Positions 40,298-57,475 of a stretch of DNA of 64,000 nt are shown here, in pieces (the stretch's first letter is position 1; every line of letters starts with the position of its first letter). Below the pieces are notes generated by a model, which was given only the letters and a program-made list of their open reading frames with translations, was not told where the DNA came from and did no database searches. The stretch comes from Demequina zhanjiangensis (GTDB lineage: Bacteria; Actinomycetota; Actinomycetes; Actinomycetales; Demequinaceae): positions 236,533-300,532 of the forward strand of contig NZ_JAUHPV010000005.1 in assembly GCF_030418315.1 (NCBI RefSeq), read 5' to 3'. The position numbers and the translations under genes were made by a program.

Positions 40298-40336
40298 CGG
40301 CCAGGGTCCGACGAGGCGACCCCTGAGCGACGAGCA

Positions 40337-41572
40337 TCACACCTGGTGACGCAGCCGCACGACCTGATCCAGGATCCCGTGGGCCACCACGAGCTTGGAG
40401 CCCTCGACCGACGCCACCTCGGCGCCCTGAGCGTCGAGCATCCTCACCGCGTTCGGCCGGTCACCGAAGCCCTTCGCGGCGCCGACCTCGTTGAGGCACA
40501 GCAGGTCCGCGCCCTTGCGCCGAGCCTTCGCGGCTCCGTGCTCAACGACGGAGCCTGAGTCATCGCCCGTCTCCGCAGCGAAGCCGACGACGAGCTGACC
40601 TGGCCGTCGCGCGGCCGTCAGGCGCTTGAGGATGTCCTCGGTCGGGACGAGCTCGAGGGTGAGCCCACCGTCGCCCGACTTCTTGATCTTGTGGCCGGCG
40701 ACCTGCGCGGGACGGAAGTCCGCGACCGCGGCGGCCATGACGACCACGTCGGCGCTCTCCGCCTGTGCGCGCATGGCCGCGCCCAGCTCGGCAGTGGTCG
40801 ACACGTCGATGCGTGCGATCCCCTCCCCGACCGGAAGGTTCACATGCGCCGCGACGACGGTGACGTCGGCCCCGCGCTCGCGCGCCGCCTCAGCGAGCGC
40901 GAAACCCTGGTGTCCGGTGGAACGGTTGCCGAGGAAGCGCACCGCGTCGAGCGGCTCGCGCGTCCCGCCGGCGCTGACGACCACGCGCACGCCGTGGAGG
41001 TCCCCCCAGCCTTCTGCACCGCCCGATGCCCGGAGCGCCGGGGTGATGCCGTCGACCACCTGATAGAGCGCCGAGACGATGTCCTCGGGATCGGGCAGAC
41101 GGCCCGGGCCGGAGTCGGGACCCGTGAGCCTGCCGACCGCGGGTTCGATCACATGCACGCCTCGTTCACGCAGCGTCGCCACGTTCGCACGGGTGGCGGG
41201 GTTCTCCCACATCTCCGTGTGCATCGCGGGAGCGACCACCACGGGGGCTGACGTGGCCAGGAGCGCGTTGCCCAGAAGGTCGCGCGCCTCTCCCCTGGCC
41301 ATCGACGCCAGGAAGTCCGCAGTCGCAGGAGCGACGAGAACGACATCGGCGCGCTGGCCGAGCCGCACGTGCTGCACCGAAGGCACGTCCTCGAACGTAT
41401 CCGTCGGCGCCGGGGCGCCAGACAGGGCCTCCCAGGTGGAACGCCCGACGAAGTTCAGCGAGTTGGCGGTGGGGATCACTCTGACCGAGTGACCATCCTC
41501 CGCCAGGCGTCGCAGCACGAGAGCGACCTTGTAGGCGGCGATGCCGCCCGTCACCCCCAGCAGGACGCGCAT
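40337..41572 (-). CDS. coaBC: Phosphopantothenoylcysteine decarboxylase / synthetase
   Basis: A 411-residue bifunctional enzyme of coenzyme A synthesis. The FMN-dependent CoaC domain (1-180) starts [13 protein letters not shown] and has [14 protein letters not shown] near 119-132. The CoaB domain (about 195-405) has [20 protein letters not shown] and AAAVADFRP, the CTP and phosphopantothenate sites. Translation probably starts at ATG 41572; the upstream in-frame stretch overlaps rpoZ. It follows rpoZ after 10 bases. Confidence 0.96.
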   Translation of the reverse strand: MRVLLGVTGGIAAYKVALVLRRLAEDGHSVRVIPTANSLNFVGRSTWEALSGAPAPTDTFEDVPSVQHVRLGQRADVVLVAPATADFLASMARGEARDLLGNALLATSAPVVVAPAMHTEMWENPATRANVATLRERGVHVIEPAVGRLTGPDSGPGRLPDPEDIVSALYQVVDGITPALRASGGAEGWGDLHGVRVVVSAGGTREPLDAVRFLGNRSTGHQGFALAEAARERGADVTVVAAHVNLPVGEGIARIDVSTTAELGAAMRAQAESADVVVMAAAVADFRPAQVAGHKIKKSGDGGLTLELVPTEDILKRLTAARRPGQLVVGFAAETGDDSGSVVEHGAAKARRKGADLLCLNEVGAAKGFGDRPNAVRMLDAQGAEVASVEGSKLVVAHGILDQVVRLRHQV

Positions 41573-41582
41573 GCGGCGCGGG

Positions 41583-41849
41583 CTACTCTGCGTCGTCGCC
41601 GAGCTCGAGCAGTCCGCCCGCGTTGATCTCGCGCAGCGCGACCGACAGCGGCTTGTCGGTCTGGTCGGCCTCGACGAGCGGGCCCACGTTGTCGAAGTGG
41701 CCCTCGCCGAGGACCTCGTAGTACGAGTTGATCTGACGCGCACGCTTCGAGCTGTAGATCACCAGCGCGTACTTCGAGTCCACCTTCTCGAGAAGCTCGT
41801 CGATCGGCGGGTTGGTGATGCCCTGGGGGTCTGCGACGGTTCCAGCCAC
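41583..41849 (-). CDS. rpoZ: RNA polymerase omega subunit
   Basis: An 88-residue subunit assisting beta' folding. [20 protein letters not shown] (about 12-31) and the [10 protein letters not shown] motif (33-42) are characteristic. GTG at 41849 is preceded by AAGGAG at 6-nt spacing; the in-frame extension to 41906 has no such signal. It belongs to the gmk-rpoZ-coaBC cluster common to actinobacteria. Confidence 0.95.
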   Translation of the reverse strand: MAGTVADPQGITNPPIDELLEKVDSKYALVIYSSKRARQINSYYEVLGEGHFDNVGPLVEADQTDKPLSVALREINAGGLLELGDDAE

Positions 41850-41917
41850 GTCATGCTCCTTGCATTGCTTGAGGTCGTGCTTCGATAGGCGGGGCCTTGC
41901 CCGCAAACCTGCTCAGT

Positions 41918-42472
41918 CTACCGTGCGGCGTCAACCAGAGCGGCGAGACCCGCCACGGCGGTGTCCAGCTCGTCGTTGACGAGCTCCTCGTCGAACTCGG
42001 AGACGGCGGCGAGCTCCTGACGAGCCGTGTGGAGCCGACGCTCGCGCTCCTCCTCGGACTCGGTGCCGCGGCCCACGAGGCGCCGCACCAGCTCCTCCCA
42101 TGACGGCGGCGCCAGGAAGACGAACAGCGCCTCTGGCATCGCCTCGCGCACCTGGCGGGCGCCCTGGAGATCGATCTCGAGCACGCAAGGGACGTCCTTC
42201 GCCAGACGCTCCTCCACCGGCCGGCGGGGGGTGCCATAGCGGTGGGTGCCATGCACCGTCGCCCACTCGAGCAGCTCCCCATCCGCGATCATGCGATCGA
42301 ACTCGGCATCCGACACGAAGAAGTAGTGCACGCCGTCGATCTCGCCCGGGCGCGGCGCGCGCGTCGTCGCCGATACCGACACCCAGATCTCAGGCCGTGC
42401 CTCGCTCAGAGCGCGCACCACTGTTCCCTTGCCGACCGCCGTAGGGCCGGCAAGCACGACGAGTCTGCTCAC
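41918..42472 (-). CDS. gmk: Guanylate kinase
   Basis: A 184-residue enzyme making GDP from GMP. The P-loop is GPTAVGKGT at residues 9-17, followed by the GMP-binding region [20 protein letters not shown] (34-53), with the conserved Arg, Tyr and Glu. GTG start with a 4-base overlap (GTGA) with mihF; homologues also start at this point. Confidence 0.96.
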   Translation of the reverse strand: MSRLVVLAGPTAVGKGTVVRALSEARPEIWVSVSATTRAPRPGEIDGVHYFFVSDAEFDRMIADGELLEWATVHGTHRYGTPRRPVEERLAKDVPCVLEIDLQGARQVREAMPEALFVFLAPPSWEELVRRLVGRGTESEEERERRLHTARQELAAVSEFDEELVNDELDTAVAGLAALVDAAR

Positions 42473-42783
42473 TGGCGCTCGCGCGCCAGCAGCGCCTCGA
42501 CCTGATGCGTTCCGAGACCGCGGATACGACGGGCGTGCGAGATTCCGATGTCGTCCATGACGACGATCGCGCGCTTGGGCCCGATGCCCGGCAGGCACTG
42601 CAGGAGATCCTTGACACGGATCCCGGCGAGCGCCTCGTCGGACTTCGCCTTGGAGATCGCCTGCTCGAGCGTCATGCCGCCGCCCGCGAGATCCTCCTTG
42701 AACACGCGCCGTGCGGAACGCACGGCCGTCGCCTTCACCAGCGCTTCGGCGCGCTGCTCCTGTGACAGCTCCGGAGTGGCCAT
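42469..42783 (-). CDS. mihF: Actinobacterial integration host factor
   Basis: A 104-residue nucleoid protein unrelated to proteobacterial IHF. An N-terminal helix ([19 protein letters not shown] near 15-33) leads to a helix-two-turn-helix DNA-binding core: [18 protein letters not shown] and [18 protein letters not shown]. Actinobacterial IHF bends DNA and supports phage integration, replication and development. GAGGAGGAAAGG precedes the ATG at 42783. The pyrF-mihF-gmk order is the conserved one. Confidence 0.94.
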   Translation of the reverse strand: MATPELSQEQRAEALVKATAVRSARRVFKEDLAGGGMTLEQAISKAKSDEALAGIRVKDLLQCLPGIGPKRAIVVMDDIGISHARRIRGLGTHQVEALLARERQ

Positions 42784-42802
42784 GGACCTTTCCTCCTCGT
42801 CG

Positions 42803-43660
42803 CTAGTCCTGCACGTCCGCGGACTGCAGGGTGTACTGCGCTGCACCGGCGGCCGCCTGGATCGCGCCGCGCAGCTTCTCCACGAAAGGTCCCGCGTTGA
42901 GGACCCCTCGCGACTGGTTCACGAGCACGCGCGATCGCGCGTCGCCGAATACCTGCAGCAGCTGCTGAGGTCCCGCACCCTGCGCGCCCACGCCGGGCGA
43001 CAGGATCGGTCCGTTGAACGATCCGAGGTCGATGCCCAGATCCTTGACGGCATCGCCGACGGTGGCACCGACGACGAGACCGACGTCTCCCATGCGCTCC
43101 GCACCCTCGTTGAGCACGTTCGCCTGCCGCACGATCGCTCCTGCGACGGACTCGCCGTCAGCGGTGCGCGCGTGCTGCACCTCCTTGCCCTCGGCGTTCG
43201 ACGTGAGAGCAAGGACGAAGACTCCCTTGCCGGTGTGCGCGGCAAGGTCGAAGGCAGGCTGGAGCGAACCGAAGCCGAGATACGGGGACACCGTGATCGC
43301 GTCGGCCTCAAGCGGCACACCCTCGGACAGGTAGGCGTCCGCGTAGCCCTCCATCGTGGAGCCGATGTCTCCACGCTTCGCGTCGAGGATGGTCAGGATC
43401 TCGAGCTCACGCGCCCGGCCGAGCACATGCTCGAGCGCGGCCACGCCTCGAGCACCGTGACGCTCGAAGAAGGCGGCGTTGGGCTTCACGGCCGCAGCGG
43501 AGCGCACACACGCCTCGAGGACGGTCTCGCCGAACGCGGCCAGGCTCTCGGCGGAGTCGTTGAGGCCCCACCGTGCAAGCAGCTCCGGATGCGGGTCGAT
43601 GCCCACGCAGAGCGGACCGGCCTCGTCCATCGCCGCGGCCAGCCGTTCACCGAATGCCAT
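42803..43660 (-). CDS. pyrF: Orotidine-5'-phosphate decarboxylase, type 2
   Basis: A 285-residue enzyme for the last step of UMP synthesis. The catalytic DAKRGDIG motif is at 93-100, with Asp93, Lys95 and Asp98; CVGIDPHPELL at 18-28 is typical of the mycobacterial (type 2) form. SPYLGFGSLQP and SPGVGAQG line the phosphate site. AGGAGGAGCAGG precedes ATG. It comes 82 bases after carB at the end of the pyr operon; no terminator is evident before it. Confidence 0.96.
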   Translation of the reverse strand: MAFGERLAAAMDEAGPLCVGIDPHPELLARWGLNDSAESLAAFGETVLEACVRSAAAVKPNAAFFERHGARGVAALEHVLGRARELEILTILDAKRGDIGSTMEGYADAYLSEGVPLEADAITVSPYLGFGSLQPAFDLAAHTGKGVFVLALTSNAEGKEVQHARTADGESVAGAIVRQANVLNEGAERMGDVGLVVGATVGDAVKDLGIDLGSFNGPILSPGVGAQGAGPQQLLQVFGDARSRVLVNQSRGVLNAGPFVEKLRGAIQAAAGAAQYTLQSADVQD

Positions 43661-43742
43661 CCTGCTCCTCCTGTCGGGTGGGCGGACAGCCCACCTGGTC
43701 GAACACCCTCATCGTACCCATGTCACCGGCTGATTGCAGGGA

Positions 43743-47036
<3,294 letters not shown>

Positions 47037-47038
47037 CG

Positions 47039-48163
47039 TCAGCGCTCCCCCTTCATGAGGTCGGTGAACCGGTCGAACAGGTAGGCGGCGTCGTGGGGAC
47101 CCGCGGCCGCCTCCGGGTGGTACTGCACCGAGAAGGCAGGGATGTCGAGGCACTCGAGGCCCTCGACCACGTCGTCGTTGAGGCACACGTGGCTCACCTT
47201 GACGCGGCCGTAGCCGGCAGGCGAGTCGCTGTCGCCATCGAGCGGGGCGTCGACGGCGAAGCCGTGGTTGTGCGCGGTGATCTCCACCTTGTCGGTGGTG
47301 CGGTCCATCACGGGCTGGTTGATGCCGCGGTGGCCGAAGGGCAGCTTGTAGGTGCCATAGCCGAGCGCGCGGCCGAGCAGCTGGTTGCCGAAGCAGATGC
47401 CGAAGAAGGGCACCTTGGCGTCAAGCACCTTGCGCAGCTCTCCCACGGAGCGCTCCGCGGCGGCAGGGTCGCCGGGGCCGTTGGAGAAGAAGACACCGTC
47501 GGGCTTCATGGCCAGGATCTCCTCCCCCGTCATGGTCGACGGGACGACGGTGACGCGCATGCCACGCTCGGCCATCCGCTCAGGGGTCATCGCCTTGATG
47601 CCGAGGTCGACCGCGACCACGTGAAGTCCGGTGTCGGTGCCGTCCTTGGGCGCGATCTCGTAGGGCTCGTCCACGGAGACGGCGTCGGCCAGGTGCGCGC
47701 CGGCCATCTCCTCGGCGTTCTTCACGCGGGTCACCAGCTCGTCGACCGGGGCGAGCGCATCGCCCGAGAAGATGCCGGCACGCATGACCCCCTCGCGGAG
47801 GATGCGCGTCAGCTGGCGGGTGTCGATCCCCGAGATGCCGACGATCCCCTGGTCCACGAGCATGTCGTCGAGGCTGCGGGTCGCGCGCCAGTTCGACGGC
47901 ACGCGTGCAGGGTCGCGCACGACGTACCCGGCGACCCAGATCCGGGTCGACTCGTCGTCCTCGTCGTTGACGCCGGTGTTGCCGATGTGCGGCGCGGTCA
48001 TCACGACGATCTGACGGTGATAGCTCGGGTCGGTGAGCGTCTCCTGGTAGCCGGTCATGCCGGTGTTGAAGACGATCTCGCCGAGCGTCTGCCCGGCGGC
48101 GCCGTAGCGCTTGCCTTCGAACACCTGCCCGTCCTCGAGGACGAGCAGAGCCGTGTCTGTCAC
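47039..48163 (-). CDS. carA: Carbamoyl-phosphate synthase small subunit
   Basis: A 374-residue glutaminase subunit delivering ammonia to CarB. The N-terminal CPSase domain (1-135) is followed by a class I glutamine amidotransferase with the nucleophile Cys in [18 protein letters not shown] and the His-Glu pair in [15 protein letters not shown] overlaps the pyrC end by 4 bases. Confidence 0.98.
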   Translation of the reverse strand: MTDTALLVLEDGQVFEGKRYGAAGQTLGEIVFNTGMTGYQETLTDPSYHRQIVVMTAPHIGNTGVNDEDDESTRIWVAGYVVRDPARVPSNWRATRSLDDMLVDQGIVGISGIDTRQLTRILREGVMRAGIFSGDALAPVDELVTRVKNAEEMAGAHLADAVSVDEPYEIAPKDGTDTGLHVVAVDLGIKAMTPERMAERGMRVTVVPSTMTGEEILAMKPDGVFFSNGPGDPAAAERSVGELRKVLDAKVPFFGICFGNQLLGRALGYGTYKLPFGHRGINQPVMDRTTDKVEITAHNHGFAVDAPLDGDSDSPAGYGRVKVSHVCLNDDVVEGLECLDIPAFSVQYHPEAAAGPHDAAYLFDRFTDLMKGER

Positions 48164-49475
48164 GCGGGGACTCCTTCAGTCGGGGGGTTCAGGCTCGCAT
48201 CGATGTGGGTCGGCGCGCCACGCAGGAGCGTGACGACAGCGCGGCCCGGCAGCTCGATGCCACCGTACGGGGTGTTGCGGGCACGCGAGGACAGCGCGTC
48301 GGCGGACACGGTCCACGCGGCCTTCGGGTCCACGAGGGTGATGTTGGCGGGCTCGCCCACGGCGAGCGGGCGGCCGTGAAGGTGGTCCACCTTGCCGATG
48401 CGCGCGGGGTTCTCCGACATCACGCGGGCGACGTCGCGCCACGTCATGAGACCGGAGTCCACGAGCACCTTCTGGACCACGCCGACCGCGGTCTCGAGGC
48501 CGAGCATGCCGAACGACGCGGCGGCCCATTCGCAGTCCTTGTCCTCGCTCGCGTGCGGGGCGTGGTCGGTCGCGATGATGTCGATCGTGCCGTCGGCCAC
48601 GGCGGCACGGAGCGCCTCGACGTCGTCCTCGGTGCGCAGTGGCGGGTTGACCTTGAACAGCGGGTCGTAGGTGCGCGCCGACTCATGGGTGAGGAGCAGG
48701 TGGTGAGGCGTGGCCTCGGCCGTGACGGCGATGCCGCGATCCTTCGCCCAGCGCACGATCTCCACGGAGCCGCGGGTGGACAGGTGCTGGACGTGCACCC
48801 GCGAGCCGACGTGCTCGGCGAGCAGCGCATCGCGCGCCACGATCGACTCCTCGGCGACGGCGGGCCAGCCGGCGAGACCGAGCTCGGCGGACACCTCGCC
48901 CTCGTGCATCTGCGAGCCCTCGGTCAGGCGAAGGTCCTGCGCGTGCTGCACCACGGCGCCGTCGAACGTCTTCACGTACTCCAAGGCACGACGCATGATC
49001 ACCGGGTCGTAGACGCACACGCCGTCGTCGCTGAAGAGGCGGACGCGCGCACGGGAGTTGGCCATCGCGCCCATCTCGGACAGGTGCTCGCCCTTGAGGC
49101 CCACGGTGACCGCGCCCACCGGGAACACGTCCACCAGTCCGATCTCCTGCCCGCGCGAGTAGACCTGCTCGACCACGCCGGCCGTGTCCGACACCGGGTT
49201 GGTGTTCGCCATAGCGTGGACGGCGGTCCAGCCGCCGACCGCGGCGGCACGCGAGCCGGTCTCGATGGTCTCGGCGTCCTCGCGGCCAGGCTCCCGTAGG
49301 TGCGTGTGGAGGTCCACCAGTCCGGGCAGCGCGACGAGGCCCGACGCGTCGATCTCCCAGGCGCCCTCCGGCGCGTCGACGGTCTCGCCGACCTGGGTGA
49401 TGACGCCGTCCTCGACGACGATGCTGGCGGTCGTGTCGCCGTACAGCGACGCGTTCAGGATGACGATGGGGCGGC

Positions 49476-49479
<4 letters not shown>
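48160..49479 (-). CDS. pyrC: Dihydroorotase
   Basis: A 439-residue class I dihydroorotase. The zinc ligands are in [10 protein letters not shown] (about 55-64), [10 protein letters not shown] and [12 protein letters not shown]. It cyclises carbamoyl aspartate. The GTG start at 49479 overlaps pyrB by 4 bases (GTGA), and the very long in-frame region upstream is inside pyrB. All metal residues are present, so it is the active form rather than the PyrC-like pseudoenzyme of some pyrBC complexes. Confidence 0.97.
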
Positions 49480-51028
<1,549 letters not shown>

Positions 51029-51034
51029 GAGACA

Positions 51035-51040
51035 AGGGTA
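51035..51040 (-). promoter_or_regulatory. -10 element of the pyr operon
   Basis: TACCCT on the minus strand would start transcription near 51028, giving a leader of about 45 nt that contains the PyrR loop. It lies 44 bp behind the nusB stop codon. Confidence 0.45.
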
Positions 51041-51083
51041 GCGGACGCGCACCGGTGTCGCGCCGCGGGTCAGCGGGATGGCG

Positions 51084-51560
51084 TCAGTCGGCGGAGGACG
51101 CCGACTCGGCAGGCTCGACCGCGTCGTCGTCCTCGGCGGAGATGTCCGACGGGAGCGCCGGCGCGTCGCGCGCGATCTTGCCGAGCACGCCGTTGAGGAA
51201 CTTGGGCGAGTCGTCCGTCGACAGATCCGCGGCGAGGTCCACCGCCTCGTCGACCGCGACGGCGGTCGGCACGGACGGGTTGAACAGGATCTCCCAGGTG
51301 GCGATCCGCAGCAGGGCGCGGTCCACGGCAGGCATACGCGTGAGCGACCAGTCCGGCGAGGCCTCCTGGATCAGCGCGGTGATCTCCATCCACCGCGACA
51401 CGACGCCGCGCACCAGCTCCTCGGAGTACGCGGGAAGCGGGGTCTCGCGTCCAGACTCGGAAAGGCGCTGCTCCAGCACGTCGGCGACGTTCGCGCCCTT
51501 CTGGTCCGCCTCGAAGAGGATGTCGAGCGCGCGCTTGCGGGCCTTGGTGCGTGCGGCCAT
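51084..51560 (-). CDS. nusB: Transcription antitermination factor NusB
   Basis: A 158-residue all-helical RNA-binding protein that acts with NusE in rRNA antitermination. TKARKRALDILFEADQKG at 5-22 is the arginine-rich RNA-binding helix, and PKFLNGVLGKIAR (about 125-137) the C-terminal signature. The last 20 residues are an acidic tail. ATG at 51560 has GGAGG 10 nt upstream; the extension to 51656 is not supported. Usually follows efp directly; here a membrane-protein gene lies between. Confidence 0.95.
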   Translation of the reverse strand: MAARTKARKRALDILFEADQKGANVADVLEQRLSESGRETPLPAYSEELVRGVVSRWMEITALIQEASPDWSLTRMPAVDRALLRIATWEILFNPSVPTAVAVDEAVDLAADLSTDDSPKFLNGVLGKIARDAPALPSDISAEDDDAVEPAESASSAD

Positions 51561-51686
51561 GGGCTGGGTGCCTCCTGAGATCGGTGTGCTGCGTCGGGCA
51601 GCGCGGATGCGACTCACAAGGATACGCGGTAGGAGGGGCGCGTCGGGAATCGTCATCGGCCGATCGGAGCCGTTGCAGCCCCGCCG

Positions 51687-53426
51687 CTACCCTCCCAGCG
51701 GCACGGGCTCAGCCACCAGACCTTGACGGAGGAGATCGTCCTGCAACGGGCCCGGGAACACCCACAGGTTGAGGAGCCCTTGAGCGCCGTCCCCCCACAG
51801 GAGCCCACCAACGTCCGCAGGATCCTGCACGGAGAACGGCGCGATGTACACCGCCACGTCCTCGGGCAGATCATCATAGGCGGACACCGACACCACCAGA
51901 TCCCTCGCGCCGAAGACCACGGAGTTCCCCTCGGTACCTGAGCCGGGATCGAGCCACAAGACCTCCCCCGAGTTCAGAATCTCCTGCGGAAGCGGCGTGT
52001 CGTCCGAGGACCTCGCGTCGGAGCGGAGCGCAGGGCTCATGGCGTCGTACCCCAGCGTGATCGCCGCCCAGATCACGAGAAGTCCAGGCACCACCGCCGA
52101 ACGAACCAGCGAGAGCACGCCGACTGCGACGGTGAGCAGGAGGCCGACGCCGACGATCGTCCCCCAGTTCTGCATCTCGCCGTTGCCGTACCGTTCAGTG
52201 CTGAGCCACGGCGCGACGCCGAACACATGCATGTCCACCCAGTACTGGGTCACGCTCATCTGAGGGACAGTGATCGCGAGGAAACCGACCCCGAGAGCAG
52301 CACTGACCGCGACGACAAGCGCGACGAGCCCCGGCCACACGACCCGCACCAGAACGGCGGCTCCGATCACTGCGAGCACCACCCAGAGCTGCTCGTTGTA
52401 GCGGCCGTAGAACCACGTATCGAGCCTCAGCGACGCTGCTGGCTTCAACTGGAGCACAGCGAGCGCCAGCGACCCTGCCGTAGCGAGCAGGATCAACGTC
52501 GCCAGGCTGTCGGTCCGGGCCTTCCTGGCAAGGAACAGCACAGCGACCACCACCACGGCGGGAAAGGCGATCGTGGGGTACCACAACTGGCCGACAAGTG
52601 CCCCGATGCTCCCCTGCACCGAGCCATTGCTCAACTCCGAGACGGTGGTCGATGTGCGTGAGTCGTCGAGCAGCACCTGAGCTGAGACCGCGCGATAGAG
52701 CAGATAGGCGAGGCCTGACCCCAGGAGCAACGCACCGAGGGTGGCTGCCGCAATCCGCACCTCATGGCGGAACACCCAGACGACCCAGATCGCCACAGCG
52801 ACGCCGAGCGCGAGGGCCCGTCCATGCGCGAGGAACGCGACCGACGCTGCCGAACCGAGCAGGATGCCCGCTCCGATGGTCCTGACACGTACCAGCCTGT
52901 CTGCCAGCACCAGCGAGGTGGCCGTCGCCAGCAGCAGCAACGACTCCGATGCCAGGTAGTTGGACATCAGTGCCGGAGCCGGAGCGATCGTCGGGACGGC
53001 GGCCGTCACGATTGCGGTGCGCACCGTGAGCCCCGCGCGTCGGGCGAGGAGCGCGAGCGGCCAGATCGCCGCCATGGCCAGCGCCACAGTGATCGCGATC
53101 CCGCCCTGATAGACGGTGGCCGGGTCCTGCGTGAACCACCACGCAGGCGCCATGAGAATCGCGAGCCCCGGCATGTACCCGGAGCCCGAGAGCTGCCATC
53201 CCGGGTCCACCCCGGCGATGGCACGCGAGTAGCCGACCATCACGATCTCGTCGAGCGAGTTCGTGGGGTACGAGGCGCCCCACGCGACGACCACGTGGAT
53301 CGTGGTGACCGCCAGCAGCACGAGTGCGACCACGGGCCACGAGGCGTCCCAGGCGACGTCCGCCCGCCTGGCGAGGAGGCGGCGCATCACCTGAACCGGC
53401 GCGCGGCCCCTGCTCACCGAGATCAT
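51687..53426 (-). CDS. Polytopic membrane protein of unknown function
   Basis: A 579-residue protein with about 11-12 hydrophobic segments between residues 30 and 470 and a soluble C-terminal domain of about 110 residues, probably outside. The first outer loop (about 52-80) holds TNSLDEIVMVGYSR and GSGYMPGLAILMAP, with an acidic residue placed as in GT-C-fold glycosyltransferases, but no diagnostic motif is present. The C-terminal domain reads like a small beta-fold with LWLDPGSG and VYIAPF. I do not recognise the family. It separates efp from nusB, which are adjacent in most relatives, and has 60-130 bp gaps on both sides, so it seems to be an insertion. Confidence 0.8.
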   Translation of the reverse strand: MISVSRGRAPVQVMRRLLARRADVAWDASWPVVALVLLAVTTIHVVVAWGASYPTNSLDEIVMVGYSRAIAGVDPGWQLSGSGYMPGLAILMAPAWWFTQDPATVYQGGIAITVALAMAAIWPLALLARRAGLTVRTAIVTAAVPTIAPAPALMSNYLASESLLLLATATSLVLADRLVRVRTIGAGILLGSAASVAFLAHGRALALGVAVAIWVVWVFRHEVRIAAATLGALLLGSGLAYLLYRAVSAQVLLDDSRTSTTVSELSNGSVQGSIGALVGQLWYPTIAFPAVVVVAVLFLARKARTDSLATLILLATAGSLALAVLQLKPAASLRLDTWFYGRYNEQLWVVLAVIGAAVLVRVVWPGLVALVVAVSAALGVGFLAITVPQMSVTQYWVDMHVFGVAPWLSTERYGNGEMQNWGTIVGVGLLLTVAVGVLSLVRSAVVPGLLVIWAAITLGYDAMSPALRSDARSSDDTPLPQEILNSGEVLWLDPGSGTEGNSVVFGARDLVVSVSAYDDLPEDVAVYIAPFSVQDPADVGGLLWGDGAQGLLNLWVFPGPLQDDLLRQGLVAEPVPLGG

Positions 53427-53488
53427 GCGCGTGACCGTATCAGTCCTCCCGGTGCCGAACGTCCACCTGGAGGCCGTCTTCAGCTGTC

Positions 53489-54052
53489 TCAGTCGTTGAC
53501 GCGCCCCAGGTACTCACCCGTGGAGGTGTTGACCTTGACCTTGACCGGCGCCTCGAGGAACAGCGGCACCTGGATCTCCTTGCCGGTCTCGAGGGTCGCC
53601 GGCTTGGTGCCGCCCGAGGAGCGGTCGCCCTGGAGGCCGGGCTCGGTGTACGTCACCTCGAGCACGACCGAGGCCGGGAGCTCGAGGAAGATGGGGTTGC
53701 CGTTGTGCGAGCCGATGGTCGCGGACTCGTTCTCGAGCAGGTAGTCGGTCGCGTCGCCCATGACGGCCGGCGACACGGGCACCTGGTCGAACGAGGTGGG
53801 GTCCATGAAGATGAAGTCCGTACCGTCGTTGTACAGGTACTGCATGTCCCGACGGTCAACGGTCTCGAACTCGACCTTGGCGCCAGCGTTGAACGTCTTG
53901 TCGACAACCTTGCCCGAGAGCACGTTCTTGAGCTTGGTGCGCACGAACGCGCCGCCCTTGCCGGGCTTGACGTGCTGGAAGTCCACGACGGACCAGAGGT
54001 TGCCGTCGAGGTTGAGCACGGAGCCGTTCTTGATGTCGTTCGAGGTCGCCAC
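53489..54052 (-). CDS. efp: Elongation factor P
   Basis: A 187-residue three-domain factor that rescues ribosomes stalled at polyproline. The tip loop KPGKGGAF (29-36) has Lys32 at the position modified in other bacteria; in actinobacteria this lysine is usually left unmodified, and the PGKGG loop fits that. [13 protein letters not shown] (about 145-157) marks domain III. GTG start with AAGGA upstream; no EpmA-like gene is nearby. Confidence 0.97.
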   Translation of the reverse strand: MATSNDIKNGSVLNLDGNLWSVVDFQHVKPGKGGAFVRTKLKNVLSGKVVDKTFNAGAKVEFETVDRRDMQYLYNDGTDFIFMDPTSFDQVPVSPAVMGDATDYLLENESATIGSHNGNPIFLELPASVVLEVTYTEPGLQGDRSSGGTKPATLETGKEIQVPLFLEAPVKVKVNTSTGEYLGRVND

Positions 54053-54117
54053 GTCTAGTCCTTCGTGTATCGCTTCATGTGGTCGCACGCCGTGCGCGCG
54101 ACGGGCCGCAGATGATT

Positions 54118-54564
54118 CTAGCCGAGGCGGCCGGCGAGCGCGGTGATCGCCAGCCGGTACGAGTCAGTGCCGAATCCGGCGATCGTGCCGGTGGCGATGC
54201 CAGAGATCACCGAGGTGTGCCGGAACTCCTCGCGCGCATGCGGGTTCGTGAGGTGGATCTCGATCAGCGGCAGGCTCGCCGCCGTGACCATCGCGCACGC
54301 GTCACGAAGCGCATACGAGTAGTGCGTGAAGGCGGCAGGGTTGAGGATCACGGGCGTGCCGGCGTCGACGGCCTGATGCATCCATCCGACCAGCTCGGAC
54401 TCGTCGTCGGTCTGCCGGACGTCCGCCGTCGCACCGAGGATCTCGTCGGCCCAGCCTCTGCACAGCTGGGAGAGCGCGTCGAAGCTCGTGCTGCCGTACT
54501 TCTCTGGCTCGCGCGAGCCGAGCCTTCCGAGATTCGGGCCGTTGGCGATCAGAACGGTGGTCAT
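54118..54564 (-). CDS. aroQ: Type II 3-dehydroquinate dehydratase
   Basis: A 148-residue dodecameric enzyme, third step of the shikimate pathway. [19 protein letters not shown] at 6-24 has the catalytic Arg and Tyr, [15 protein letters not shown] the substrate Asn and His, and [15 protein letters not shown] the catalytic region. ATG is 21 bases behind aroB. Confidence 0.96.
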   Translation of the reverse strand: MTTVLIANGPNLGRLGSREPEKYGSTSFDALSQLCRGWADEILGATADVRQTDDESELVGWMHQAVDAGTPVILNPAAFTHYSYALRDACAMVTAASLPLIEIHLTNPHAREEFRHTSVISGIATGTIAGFGTDSYRLAITALAGRLG

Positions 54565-54585
54565 GACCCCAAGGCTATCCGTGGG

Positions 54586-56191
<1,606 letters not shown>

Positions 56192-56192
<1 letters not shown>

Positions 56193-57376
56193 CAGCGCAG
56201 GTGCTCGGGGACGGAGGCGCGGTACGACTCGATGTTGCGTCGGACCTCCTCGACCGAGTCACCGCCGAACTTCTCGAGGAGAGCGTCGGCCACGGTCAGC
56301 GCCACCATCGCCTGCGCGACGACCGCCGCAGGAGCCACTGCGCAGACGTCGCTGCGCTGGTGGATGGCCTTCGCCGCCTCACCGGTCTCGGTGTCGATCG
56401 TGTCGAGCGCGCGTGGCACGGTGCTGATCGGCTTCATCGCGGCGCGGACCCGCAGCGGTTCGCCGTTCGTCATGCCACCCTCAAGACCGCCCGCCCGGTT
56501 GGTGCGGCGCGTGACGCCTCCATCGCGGTACTCGATCTCGTCGTGCGCCTGCGAGCCGCGGCGTGCGGCCGTGCGCAGTCCGTCACCGATCTCGACCCCC
56601 TTGATCGCCTGGATGCCCATCATCGCTGCGGCCAGGCGCGCGTCAAGGCGGCGATCCCAGTGCACGTGACTTCCGAGGCCGACGGGCAGACCGTAGGCCA
56701 CGACCTCGACGACGCCGCCGAGCGTGTCACCGGCCTTCTGGCACTCGTCGATCTCCGCGATCATCTCCGCAGCGGTCTCAGCGTGAAAGCAGCGGATCGG
56801 GTCCTCGTCGAGCGCTGGGGTCGCGTCGGCCGGCGGCAGCGGCGCGTCGTCGGGGATGGTGACCGGGCCCACCTGCACCGTGTGGGCCACGAGCCGGATC
56901 CCAGCGGCCTGCTCGAGGAAGTTCTCAGCGACCTGGCCGAGTGCCACCCTCGCGGCTGTCTCGCGGGCCGACGCCCGCTCGAGGACCGGACGAGCGTCGT
57001 CGAAGGCGTACTTCGTCATGCCCACCAGGTCCGCGTGCCCAGGGCGGGGCCGCGTCAGCGCGGCCGCCCTGGCTCCCGTGAGCTCCTCCGGGTCCACGGG
57101 ATCGGCGTTCATGACCGTCTCCCACTTGGGCCACTCGGTGTTGCCGACCATGATCGCGACCGGGCCACCCTGGCTGACGCCGTGCCGCACCCCGCCCAGG
57201 ATCGTCACCGCGTCCTGCTCGAACTTCATGCGCGCGCCACGCCCGTAGCCGAGCCGTCGACGTGCCAGAGCACCCTGGATCTCAGCCGTCGTGACCTCGA
57301 CACCCGAGGGAAGCCCTTCGAGAGTGCCGACCAGCGCCGGGCCGTGCGATTCGCCTGCAGTGAGCCATCTCAGCAT
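56192..57376 (-). CDS. aroC: Chorismate synthase
   Basis: A 394-residue FMN-dependent enzyme for the last shikimate step. [18 protein letters not shown] at 8-25 and [13 protein letters not shown] (about 116-128) are family signatures, as are the two conserved His residues. ATG start; AAGAAT 7 nt upstream may be a -10, giving a leaderless mRNA. First gene of aroC-aroK-aroB-aroQ, placed 99 bases behind the pilus genes with a hairpin between. Confidence 0.97.
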
Positions 57377-57426
57377 GGCTCACATTCTTGCATGTCAGAT
57401 CAGCCCGTCCGGATGGTGAGACACGT

Positions 57427-57459
57427 CGGGCCGGGCCCTCGTCAGAGGAACCCGGCCCG
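57427..57459 (-). terminator. Hairpin after the pilus genes
   Basis: CGGGCCGGG and CCCGGCCCG pair perfectly (9 bp) around a 15-base loop, 17 bases after the pilO stop codon and before aroC. It likely ends the pilus transcript. Confidence 0.8.
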
Positions 57460-57475
57460 ATGAAGCGAGGAGCGG

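Noticed and set aside
40285..40336. SAM riboswitch in front of metK
   Set aside because: The gap is only 52 bases and the start appears leaderless; no conserved riboswitch core was seen.
57377..57400. Leaderless promoter for aroC (AAGAAT 7 nt before ATG)
   Set aside because: The box lacks the initial T of TANNNT; noted in the gene entry but not annotated as a site.
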